Below, in pieces: positions 16,708-24,083 of a DNA stretch of 64,000 nt (the stretch's first letter is position 1; each line of letters starts with the position of its first letter). Both the position numbers and the translations under genes were made by a program. The notes below the pieces were generated by a model that saw nothing but the letters and a program-made list of their open reading frames with translations, had not been told where the DNA came from and ran no database searches. The DNA is taken from assembly GCA_964427155.1 (NCBI GenBank), contig CAYRSC010000004.1, positions 62,001 through 126,000 on the forward strand, written 5' to 3'. Source of the stretch: Desulfothermus sp964427155. GTDB lineage: Bacteria > Desulfobacterota > Desulfovibrionia > Desulfovibrionales > Desulfothermaceae.

Positions 16708-17139
16708 TTATACTTTATACAATTCATCGCCAGAGAGGACCGTTATATTGGCCCTCTTCAGGACCTCTATGGCCTGATCTGTTCTGTCAAATCTAAAGAT
16801 GAGTACTGCATTTTTCTTACTCTGCTGTACAAAGGCATACATATACTCCACATTTATCTGTTCCTTGCTGAGTACATCCAACACCCTGTGGAGACCCCCG
16901 GGCTTGTCCTCTACCTCAACTGCCACCACAGAGGTCCTGCCCACAGTAAAGCCATGTTCCTTCAGGGTATGTTTTGCCTTTTCTGTATCCGACACAATAA
17001 GCCTTAGTATCCCAAAATCAGAGGTATCTGCTAGGGCAAGGGCCCTTATATTTACCCCCGCCTCAGACAAAACCTTTGTAACCTCACAGAGTCTTCCTGC
17101 CCTGTTTTCCAGAAATATGGATAACTGTTCCAGTTTCAT
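16708..17139 (-). CDS. Tandem ACT-domain protein
   Basis: 143 aa made of two ACT domains and nothing else: residues 1-65 ('LSIFLENRAGRLCEVTKVL', 'GVNIRALALADTSDFGILRL') and 70-140 ('VVAVEVEDKPGGLHRVLDVL', 'INVEYMYAFVQQSKKNAVLI'). ACT domains bind amino acids or related small molecules and usually regulate an enzyme. Ribosome binding site GGGAGG precedes the ATG. It sits 18 bp after paaK. A phenylacetate-CoA ligase followed by a double-ACT protein is a recurrent pair in anaerobes and archaea, which suggests the ACT protein modulates the ligase. Ligand unknown. Confidence 0.9.
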   Translation of the reverse strand: MKLEQLSIFLENRAGRLCEVTKVLSEAGVNIRALALADTSDFGILRLIVSDTEKAKHTLKEHGFTVGRTSVVAVEVEDKPGGLHRVLDVLSKEQINVEYMYAFVQQSKKNAVLIFRFDRTDQAIEVLKRANITVLSGDELYKV

Positions 17140-17157
17140 CTATTGCCTCCCATTTTT

Positions 17158-18462
17158 TTACTTTTTGTCCCTGAGGTCTATAATTCTCTTTGCCTTGCCC
17201 TCAGAGCGCATAATGGAACGGGGTTCAACCAGTTTCACCTTTGCAGTGACTCCCAGAAAATCCTTTATATTCCTCTGAATCTTCTTCTCAAGACGCTGGA
17301 GGGTCTTTATTTTATCAGAAAAGATATTCTCGTCCACCTCCACCTGCACCTCCAGGGTATCCATTGAATCTTCTCTTCTCACAATGAGCTGATAATGAGG
17401 GGTGAGTCCTTCGGTCTCAAGCAGGATAGATTCTATCTGGGATGGAAATACATTCACGCCCCGGATAATAAGCATATCATCAGACCTCCCCAAGACCTTC
17501 TTCATCCTAACATGGGTACGACCACATTTACATGGGATGGGATTTAAGGAGGTAAGGTCCCTGGTGCGATAACGGATAAGGGGCTGGGCCTCTTTGGTGA
17601 GGGTGGTTATCACCAGTTCCCCCTCTTCTCCATAAGGCAATGGTTCTTTTGTCTTGGGGTCAATTATCTCCACCAGGAAATGGTCTTCCCATATATGGAG
17701 ACCCTGCTGGGCAGTGGAACACTCCATGGCCACCCCAGGGCCAAGTACCTCCGAAAGTCCATATATATCAAGTGCCCGCAGATTCAACTTGGACTCTATC
17801 TCCCTCCTCATCTCCTCTGTCCAGGGCTCCGCCCCAAATATCCCTGTATGGAGAGACAACTCCTTGAAATCTATCCCCGAGGTCTGGGCAACATCATAGA
17901 GATGAAGGGCATATGAAGGGGTACAACAGATCACCGTGGCCTTAAAATCATTCAACAACATAACCTGTCTCTTGGTGCCCCCACCAGAGACCGGTACAAT
18001 AGTGGCCCCTATGCGCTCTGCCCCATAGTGAGCCCCAAGCCCCCCTGTAAAGAGTCCATATCCATAGGCGTTGTGTATAATATCCCGTCTGGTAACCCCT
18101 GCGGCCATAAAAGAACGGGCCATGAGGTGGGCCCAGTTATTCACATCTCTTTGAGTATAACCCACCACTGTGGCCTTGCCTGTGGTCCCCGAGGAGGCAT
18201 GTATCCTCACCACATTCTCTTTGGGTACAGCAAAAAGTCCAAAGGGATAGTTGTTTCTAAGGTCCTGTTTCTCAGTAAATGGCAAATATTTTACATCTGA
18301 TAAGGACCTAATGTGCTCGGGCCTTATCCCCACCTCCTCAAACTTATTTCTGTAGAATGGGACATTGTAATAGACCCTTTCCACCAGGGCCTTTAACCTA
18401 TTTAACTGCAATTTTTCAAGTTCTTCCCGGGGAAGGGTCTCCATCTCCACGTCATATATCAT
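17158..18462 (-). CDS. paaK: Phenylacetate-CoA ligase
   Basis: AMP-forming ligase (434 aa) that activates phenylacetate or a related aryl acid to its CoA thioester, in the cytoplasm. Motifs: 'LPFTEKQDLRNNYPFGLFAV', the P-loop-like 'IHASSGTTGKATVVGYTQRD', 'HNAYGYGLFTGGLGAHYGAE', 'ALDIYGLSEVLGPGVAMEC', 'LIRYRTRDLTSL' and the C-terminal 'GRSDDMLIIRGVNVFPSQIE'. Start ATG follows TTTAGGAGG. First gene of the operon with the tandem ACT protein and hybrid kinase. No ring-reducing or paa oxygenase genes are nearby, so the role may be anaerobic arylacetate use or salvage from aromatic amino acid fermentation. Indolepyruvate-related acids are alternative substrates. Confidence 0.92.
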   Translation of the reverse strand: MIYDVEMETLPREELEKLQLNRLKALVERVYYNVPFYRNKFEEVGIRPEHIRSLSDVKYLPFTEKQDLRNNYPFGLFAVPKENVVRIHASSGTTGKATVVGYTQRDVNNWAHLMARSFMAAGVTRRDIIHNAYGYGLFTGGLGAHYGAERIGATIVPVSGGGTKRQVMLLNDFKATVICCTPSYALHLYDVAQTSGIDFKELSLHTGIFGAEPWTEEMRREIESKLNLRALDIYGLSEVLGPGVAMECSTAQQGLHIWEDHFLVEIIDPKTKEPLPYGEEGELVITTLTKEAQPLIRYRTRDLTSLNPIPCKCGRTHVRMKKVLGRSDDMLIIRGVNVFPSQIESILLETEGLTPHYQLIVRREDSMDTLEVQVEVDENIFSDKIKTLQRLEKKIQRNIKDFLGVTAKVKLVEPRSIMRSEGKAKRIIDLRDKK

Positions 18463-18660
18463 AAAAAGACCTCCTAAAAAGATTTGTCATATTAATAACT
18501 CCATCCTTATTCCCATGCCCCCTAACCTCACCCTATCCTTTAAAAGACAAAGAAGATAGCATTGAGGTAGAGATCTGTATTAATCCTTCCTGTGCAGATC
18601 TTGAAAGGCCACCCCTATAACCTTCCTCAAACCATCCAGTTTACCACCCTCCTCCTGTTC

Positions 18661-18700
18661 CTATCCTTTTTAGCTAATTTTTATAAAGGATAGATTATCC
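18661..18700. repeat. Overlapping inverted repeats before the rsfS promoter
   Basis: CTATCCTTT (18661-18669) and AAAGGATAG (18685-18693) form a perfect 9-bp inverted repeat with a 15-nt spacer. The right arm also takes part in a second palindrome, GGATA-GAT-TATCC (18688-18700), which abuts the -35 box at 18701. The alternatives are mutually exclusive as hairpins. Could be an operator or a terminator for leftward transcription. Confidence 0.45.
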
Positions 18701-18729
18701 TTGATAAGAGGGGACAAGTCAAGTAATTA
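18701..18729 (+). promoter_or_regulatory. Sigma-70 promoter of rsfS-gpmI operon
   Basis: TTGATA (18701-18706), 17-bp spacer, TAATTA (18724-18729). It lies about 85 bp before the rsfS start codon on the correct strand. Confidence 0.55.
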
Positions 18730-18814
18730 CTAAAAGGTGTATTCACCAGGGAAAAGATTGGGCATGGAAATGGGGCAGCCTAACTTCTAATTTATAGGGG
18801 GAATAAAAAGAGAT

Positions 18815-19153
18815 ATGACACCAGAGGAAAAAGTAGAAAGGATTGTGCAGTGGCTGAAAGAAAAAAAGGCAAAAGATATCGTGGCATTAGATATCAGGAA
18901 ATTTGCCTCTATTACTGACGTCCTCATTATAGCCACAGGGATAAACATACCGCACAATAAGTCCCTGGCGGATTTTATATTGGAGAAGGTCTCTGAAGAG
19001 GGCTGGGAATACCTGGGATTAGAGGGATATACTCCAGGCAACTGGATACTCATAGACCTGAATGAATTGCTAATACACCTCTTTCTGGAAGAGACAAGGG
19101 AATTTTATGACCTGGAGGGCCTGTGGAGAGATGCAAGGAGATTAATTGTATAA
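18815..19153 (+). CDS. rsfS: Ribosome silencing factor RsfS
   Basis: 112-aa RsfS/Iojap protein, which binds ribosomal protein uL14 and blocks 30S-50S joining during slow growth. Typical sequence: 'KAKDIVALDIRKFASITDVL', 'IIATGINIPHNKSLADFI', 'EGYTPGNWILIDLNELLIHL' and 'FYDLEGLWRDARRL'. In the family the fifth motif is usually D-Y-G/V-D-V-I-V-H-I-F; here it is LNELLIHLFL. First gene of an operon with gpmI, 22 bp apart, an arrangement seen in many Proteobacteria, although nadD is not upstream here. Confidence 0.95.
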   Translation: MTPEEKVERIVQWLKEKKAKDIVALDIRKFASITDVLIIATGINIPHNKSLADFILEKVSEEGWEYLGLEGYTPGNWILIDLNELLIHLFLEETREFYDLEGLWRDARRLIV

Positions 19154-19175
19154 ACCAATAAAAGGAGAAGGAGAG

Positions 19176-20708
19176 ATGAATAAAATAATACCCACCCTCC
19201 TGTTGATCCTGGATGGATGGGGAATGGGGAAAAAGGATGAGAGGGTAAATGCAATATTCAAGGCAAAGACCCCCAATCTGGACCAATTGATGGTAGAGCA
19301 TCCCTGGTCTCTGCTCCAATGCAGTGGTGAGGCCGTTGGACTCCCTGCAGGCCAGATGGGCAACTCAGAGGTGGGACATATGAACATTGGGGCAGGAAGG
19401 ATAGTTTATCAGGATATAGTCCGCATAGATAAGGCAATAGAAGAGGGGAGCTTCTTTGAAAATCCCACATTAGTATCCCTTTACAAGGGAGTGAGGGAGA
19501 GGGGAAGCACCCTCCATCTCATGGGACTCCTCTCAGATGGAGGGGTTCACAGCCACGAAGATCACCTATATGCCCTTCTGGATATGGCAAAGAGACAGGG
19601 TCTCTCCAAGGTGGTGGTCCACTGTTTCTTGGATGGAAGGGATACACCTCCACAATCTGGGATCATGTACATTGACAGATTGAAGGATTATCTCAAAAAG
19701 ATAGGTGTGGGGGAAATAGGGTCAGTAGTGGGTAGATACTATGCCATGGACAGAGACAAGAGGTGGGAAAGGACAAAACTGGCCTATGAGATGTTGGTGT
19801 TGGGCAGGGGGAGAGAGGCAGAAGATGTAAGAGACCTAATAGAGGAGGATTATGCTCAGGGAACAGGAGATGAATTCATAAGGCCTATAATAGCAAAAAA
19901 GGGATTTTCCCCTGTAAGGGACTCAGATGCCATATTCTTCTTTAACTTCCGGGCAGATAGGGCGCGACAGATAGTATCAAGTTTTCTGTTTAAGGATTTT
20001 AAAGGATTTAAGAGAGAGGTATGGCCCCAGGTGGAAGTGGCTACCATGACCCAGTATGACAAACACTATCCTGTAGCTGTGGCGTTTCCTCCAGAGTCCT
20101 ATAAAAACATACTGGGAGAGGTCTGCGCCTCCCTGGGGCTAAGACAGCTACGCATTGCAGAGACAGAGAAGTACGCCCATGTAACCTATTTCTTCAATGG
20201 AGGCAGGGAAGAGCCCTTTGAGGGAGAGGAGAGAAAACTCATACCCTCTCCCAAGGAGGTGGCCACCTATGACCTGAAGCCAGAGATGAGCGTATATGAG
20301 ATAACCCAGGAGCTTGAGAGACGGTGGCTATCTGGCAAATATGACCTTGTGGTATGCAACTTTGCAAATCTGGACATGGTGGGTCATACAGGTAATTTTG
20401 AGGCCACTGTAAGGGCGTGTGAGGCAGTGGATGAGTGTGTGGGGAGGGTGGTTAAGATGGTGAGAGAGAGGAAGGGGAGACTATTTGTCACTGCAGACCA
20501 TGGGAATGCAGATGAGATGATAGATGAAAATGGAAAGGTCCACACCGCTCACAGTACCAATCCTGTGGCCTTCATCTGGGTGGAGGAGACCCCACAGAAA
20601 AGGGGGCTTAAAAAAGAAGGGAAGTTAGGGGACATAGCCCCCACCATATTGCACGCCTGGGAGGTCTCCATTCCAAAAGAAATGACAGGCACATCCCTTA
20701 TTGAATGA
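19176..20708 (+). CDS. gpmI: 2,3-bisphosphoglycerate-independent phosphoglycerate mutase
   Basis: Mn-dependent glycolytic/gluconeogenic enzyme interconverting 3- and 2-phosphoglycerate. Alkaline-phosphatase-fold motifs: 'LLILDGWGMGKKDERVNAIF', the phospho-Ser loop 'AGQMGNSEVGHMNIGAGR', 'DGGVHSHEDHLYALL', 'FLDGRDTPPQSG', 'GRYYAMDRDKRWERTK', 'FFNFRADRARQI', 'NFANLDMVGHTGNFEA' and 'FVTADHGNADEM'. Length about 510 aa is right. I start at the ATG (M-N-K-I-I-P) preceded by 'aaaggagaaggag'; an upstream in-frame ATG overlapping rsfS only reads through this ribosome binding site. Second gene of the rsfS operon. Confidence 0.97.
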   Translation: MNKIIPTLLLILDGWGMGKKDERVNAIFKAKTPNLDQLMVEHPWSLLQCSGEAVGLPAGQMGNSEVGHMNIGAGRIVYQDIVRIDKAIEEGSFFENPTLVSLYKGVRERGSTLHLMGLLSDGGVHSHEDHLYALLDMAKRQGLSKVVVHCFLDGRDTPPQSGIMYIDRLKDYLKKIGVGEIGSVVGRYYAMDRDKRWERTKLAYEMLVLGRGREAEDVRDLIEEDYAQGTGDEFIRPIIAKKGFSPVRDSDAIFFFNFRADRARQIVSSFLFKDFKGFKREVWPQVEVATMTQYDKHYPVAVAFPPESYKNILGEVCASLGLRQLRIAETEKYAHVTYFFNGGREEPFEGEERKLIPSPKEVATYDLKPEMSVYEITQELERRWLSGKYDLVVCNFANLDMVGHTGNFEATVRACEAVDECVGRVVKMVRERKGRLFVTADHGNADEMIDENGKVHTAHSTNPVAFIWVEETPQKRGLKKEGKLGDIAPTILHAWEVSIPKEMTGTSLIE

Positions 20709-20732
20709 AACTCTCAAGAGAGGGAGAGGAAG

Positions 20733-20975
20733 ATGTCTCAACCAAAAAGGCCCCTTGAACCTGCAAAACCAGTGGGTATGGAGGTGGTGTATATATATGT
20801 CTGTCCCTTTTGCAATCACCGGGTGGGGGTAAGTGCCCCCCTGCAACCTGCAATGGTGCGGTGTGATGCGTGTTTAAAAAACTTTCCTGTGGTGCCAGCA
20901 GATGAAAAATCCATCAGGTTTATAAAGTTGATGCTGGACGAGGCACGGGCTGGCATTGCGCCAGATTTTATATAG
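20733..20975 (+). CDS. Small zinc-ribbon protein
   Basis: 80-aa protein with two CxxC knuckles, 'YVCPFCNHRV' and 'VRCDACLKNFPVV', about 20 residues apart, forming a likely rubredoxin-like zinc ribbon. The C-terminal part is helical ('SIRFIKLMLDEARAGI'). It starts 24 bp after gpmI with 'gagagggagagg' upstream, and its stop precedes the cysteine synthase fusion gene by about 20 bp. It could bind zinc or nucleic acid. Function unknown; conserved position next to gpmI and the fusion is worth checking. Confidence 0.75.
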   Translation: MSQPKRPLEPAKPVGMEVVYIYVCPFCNHRVGVSAPLQPAMVRCDACLKNFPVVPADEKSIRFIKLMLDEARAGIAPDFI

Positions 20976-20995
20976 TGAGGGAGGATGTAATAGAG

Positions 20996-23326
20996 ATGGA
21001 GGCAGAGTCCATAGAAAGAAAGGACGTGGGAAGGAGCGTACTGGACCTCATTGGCAACACCCCCCTGGTGAGGATAAGAAACCTCAACCCTGTAGAAGGG
21101 GTGGAGATATATGCCAAACTGGAGGGCATGAATCCCGGGGGCTCCATAAAGGACAGGGTGGCCCTGGCCATGGTGGAGAGGGCAGAGAAACAGGGAGAAC
21201 TTCAGGGGGACAGAATAATAATAGAGGCAACCTCGGGCAATACAGGTATTGGACTAGCCATGGTGTGCGCAGTAAAGGGATACAGACTTATGTTACTCAT
21301 GCCAGAGTCTGCCTCTGAGGAGAGAAAGATGATAATGAGGGCATATGGTGCCCAGATAAAACTCACCCCTGGCCACCTCTCCACTGATGGGGCCATAGAG
21401 GAGGCCTACAGACTGGCAAGGGAAGAGCCTCAGCGATATGTATTAATGGACCAGTTTAACAATCCCGCCTCCATTGATGCCCATTATTATGGAACCGCCC
21501 TGGAGATATGGCAACAGACAGGGGGAAGGGTTACCCATGTGGTGGCGGCTCTAGGCACATCAGGTACTGCCATGGGACTCTCCAAGAGATTAAAGGAGTT
21601 AAATGGTGCAGTAAAGGTGGTGGCAGTGGAGCCCTATGTGGGGCACTCTATCCAGGGGCTTAAAAACATGCAGGCATCCTATCCCCCGGGTATCTATAAT
21701 AAGCGTATGCTGGATGAGATCATCCATATAGACGATGAAACCGCCTTTGAGATGTGCAGACGACTTGCCAGGGAGGAAGGGATATTTGCGGGTATGAGTT
21801 CAGGTGCGGCCCTCGCAGGGGCAATAAAACTGGCCCAGACACTTAAAAAAGGTCTTATTGTGGTGATATTCCCAGATGGGGGGGAGAGGTATTTGAGCAC
21901 CTCCCTCTTTGCCATGCCAAAGGCCAGGGGTATTAGCCTCTTTAATATAAAGACCAGGAAAAAGGATTTTCTGCCAGGGGAAGAAAAGGTCCTTATATTC
22001 TCTCCTGGCCCATCTGCAGAGGAGGTAGGGGAGGTGGAGGTCTGGAGACGCCTGGTCCTTGCAGATGTGCTGGCTGGATACATCTCCCTGAGGGAGATAG
22101 AGGGGGAGGTAATTATTGGAGTGGCCGACTTTGACGACCAGGCACTGCTGCGTGCGGAAGACCAGGGATGCACCCTCCAGCAATTTTCCATGCGTCTTAT
22201 AGCTGAGCTTAAAGAGATGGCACAATTCCTCATGGCCCATCACCTCACCTTTTATAGGGCCTCTGAAAATATCCCCTTTATGGTGGAGATGTGCCAGAGA
22301 CTCCTGGACAGGGGCAAAGGATATGAAAAGCTACGCTCAGTATATTATGATGTATTCAGGGACAGGGAATATGGTAAGATGGTGGGAGCCGACCTGGAGA
22401 AATTAGAACTTGGGAAGACCGTTGACTTTGAGGATTACGCTAAGGACAATCCCAGGGACTTTACCCTGCTAAAACGCTCCTCTCTCAGGGACCTAAAGAG
22501 AGGAGAATTTATAAAGACCAGATGGGGAAATGTGAGGCCTAGCTGGTATCTACAGATGGCAGGATGTGCAGGAGAAAAGGCATCCAGGGTGGAGGTGGTG
22601 ATATTTGGGAGAAATCACTATTTTCCCCACCTGGAAAATATTCGCTCCATCTGGAGGTATTCCCTTTCTCATGACCCCAGGATATGGATGCTGGTGCAGG
22701 GGGTTGTAAGTGAGAAGGGGGAAGATATGCCATCCCTAAAGGAACTCATCTCCACCTATGGGGCGCATGTGGTGAGGATGTGGCTCCTCTCCTCCTCCTA
22801 TCACAAGCCCCTGGTGTATTCAGAGAAAAATCTCAAGATGTGGGAACAGAATTTTAAGAGGGTAGAGCGTTGTGTAATAAACCTGGCCACCATACGTGGT
22901 GAGGAGGGAGAGGTAAGGACAGAACTGAAACAGAAGATATTTGACCTCAAAAAGGCCTTTTCCTCCTTTATGGAAGATGACCTTCGCATCTATAAATTCT
23001 GGGCCAGCCTCTTTGAGCTGTGCAAGAGAGTAAATAGTCTTTTTTCCAGAAAAGGATTATCCAGGGCAGAGGCAGAATTTATCTGGGAAAAGCTCACCCC
23101 CATCCAGAAGGTGCTCAAGATAGTGGACCTTCAGTCCCTCCCATTGGGTCCCGAGGATATTCCCCCAGAGATAAGGGAGAAGGTCTCCCACAGAGAAAGA
23201 CTAAAGAGCAGAGGGGAATACTCCAGAGCAGATGAGATACGCACATCCCTTCTGGAAAAGGGATACCTGCTGGAGGATACTCCCTATGGGGTGAGGGTAT
23301 TTAAGAGGAAAGATCTGGTCGGGTGA
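20996..23326 (+). CDS. Cysteine synthase fused to a catalytically dead cysteinyl-tRNA synthetase
   Basis: 776 aa, two complete modules. Residues 1 to about 310: PLP-dependent O-acetylserine sulfhydrylase/cysteine synthase ('VLDLIGNTPLVRI', PLP-Lys in 'PGGSIKDRV', 'EATSGNTGIGLAM', 'DQFNNPASIDAHY', 'ALGTSGTAMG', 'GMSSGAAL'). Residues about 313-776: a co-linear match to class Ia CysRS, including 'VADFDDQALLRAEDQG' (TDIDDKI region), 'ICQ'-type helices, 'YGKMV', 'DFTLLKRSSL', 'YFPHLENIRSIWR' (FPHHENE region) and the anticodon-side tail 'SRGEYSRADEIRTSLLEKGY'. The catalytic signatures are gone: CGPTVYD-HIGH is 'FSPGPSAEE', WHIECSAM is 'WYLQMAGC', KMSKS is 'GEDMPSL'. The zinc ligands are likewise lost. 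I start at ATG 20996, with GGGAGGA 11 nt upstream; a GTG at 20975 lacks a ribosome binding site. Its last 26 bp overlap the convergent Fe-S gene. Confidence 0.92.
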   Translation: MEAESIERKDVGRSVLDLIGNTPLVRIRNLNPVEGVEIYAKLEGMNPGGSIKDRVALAMVERAEKQGELQGDRIIIEATSGNTGIGLAMVCAVKGYRLMLLMPESASEERKMIMRAYGAQIKLTPGHLSTDGAIEEAYRLAREEPQRYVLMDQFNNPASIDAHYYGTALEIWQQTGGRVTHVVAALGTSGTAMGLSKRLKELNGAVKVVAVEPYVGHSIQGLKNMQASYPPGIYNKRMLDEIIHIDDETAFEMCRRLAREEGIFAGMSSGAALAGAIKLAQTLKKGLIVVIFPDGGERYLSTSLFAMPKARGISLFNIKTRKKDFLPGEEKVLIFSPGPSAEEVGEVEVWRRLVLADVLAGYISLREIEGEVIIGVADFDDQALLRAEDQGCTLQQFSMRLIAELKEMAQFLMAHHLTFYRASENIPFMVEMCQRLLDRGKGYEKLRSVYYDVFRDREYGKMVGADLEKLELGKTVDFEDYAKDNPRDFTLLKRSSLRDLKRGEFIKTRWGNVRPSWYLQMAGCAGEKASRVEVVIFGRNHYFPHLENIRSIWRYSLSHDPRIWMLVQGVVSEKGEDMPSLKELISTYGAHVVRMWLLSSSYHKPLVYSEKNLKMWEQNFKRVERCVINLATIRGEEGEVRTELKQKIFDLKKAFSSFMEDDLRIYKFWASLFELCKRVNSLFSRKGLSRAEAEFIWEKLTPIQKVLKIVDLQSLPLGPEDIPPEIREKVSHRERLKSRGEYSRADEIRTSLLEKGYLLEDTPYGVRVFKRKDLVG

Positions 23327-23846
23327 GACTAAACCTGCTCAAATATTCCTCCAGTCTCTCCCTGGCCTTGGGGTCCATCTCTACACATTCCTCAGCTCCC
23401 CTCACCCCCTGGGCCATTTGAGTGGCAAACACCATACAGGTGGGAAGGCCACACCTTCCACAGTTGGTCCTGGGAAGTAATTTTAGTATTTCAAAAGGTT
23501 GAGGTCTAGGGGGAACCCTGTAGGTCGGGACTATCCTGTCCCTCTCCTCCCAGACACGATTTATCTCTCCTATTATCCAACGCATCACCTTTTTCCCCTG
23601 CTCCATATCCTCCATGGCATTTATGGCTATCCTATCTGGATGTACTGTCAAAAGCCTCCCCATTATCTTAAATGTCACAAAGGGTGGATCCTGGGAGCAG
23701 GCATCTCCCCCAAGTTCTGCATTTAAATAGGGTATCACCTGGGATATGTCCTTCTTTAAATGCACAATACAGTGAATAGAGCGAGCTGAAGGATTACACC
23801 TTGACCTTGAAAATTCCCATTCTACGTCCCTCTCTTCAATAAACAT
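23301..23846 (-). CDS. Four-cysteine Fe-S domain protein
   Basis: 181 aa. The C-terminal half carries 'NCGRCGLPTCMVFATQMAQG' followed by an added Cys in 'GAEEC', i.e. C-x2-C-x4-C-x16-C. This is the [4Fe-4S] domain found in RnfB and in the CO dehydrogenase/acetyl-CoA synthase corrinoid subunit (PF04060 type). The N-terminal half has Cys residues 'SRSRCNPSARSIHC' and 'GGDACSQDPPFVTFKIMGR', a pattern in related sulfate-reducer proteins. I start at the ATG before F-I-E-E-R-D because AGGGAGG lies 5 nt upstream; an in-frame ATG six codons earlier lacks this. Convergent with and overlapping the cysteine synthase fusion. Electron-transfer role is inferred; partner unknown. Confidence 0.82.
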   Translation of the reverse strand: MFIEERDVEWEFSRSRCNPSARSIHCIVHLKKDISQVIPYLNAELGGDACSQDPPFVTFKIMGRLLTVHPDRIAINAMEDMEQGKKVMRWIIGEINRVWEERDRIVPTYRVPPRPQPFEILKLLPRTNCGRCGLPTCMVFATQMAQGVRGAEECVEMDPKARERLEEYLSRFSLTRPDLSS

Positions 23847-24020
23847 ACTTGCCTCCCTGGTCAAATTATTTATATCTTATGAAACTATTGCCATATAGTG
23901 TTTAATGAATATACTCTCCCAATCTCTCCAAGTCAAGACTAGCTCCTCGCCCCCTTCCTTAAATGCTCCCTCTCAACAGGATTAAAAACAAAGAAGAGGG
24001 TTACCTGCCCCCACTTCCTT

Positions 24021-24048
24021 AAAAAAAAGGGAGGGCAAGGCCCTCCCT
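24021..24048 (-). terminator. Rho-independent terminator of clpB
   Basis: On the minus strand AGGGAGGGC-CTT-GCCCTCCCT is followed by eight T residues. Perfect 9-bp stem, 36 bp after the clpB stop. Confidence 0.9.
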
Positions 24049-24083
24049 CTGTTGCACCCCAATATCTACTATCTTATGGCCAT

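Larger units (their letters stand above)
18463..18814. other. Divergent intergenic region between paaK and rsfS
   Basis: Contains the rsfS promoter (18701-18729) and stacked inverted repeats just upstream of it. AGATCTG and CAGATCT arms lie near 18571 and 18592, about 15 bp apart. The paaK ribosome binding site is at the left edge. No coding sequence is evident. Confidence 0.4.
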
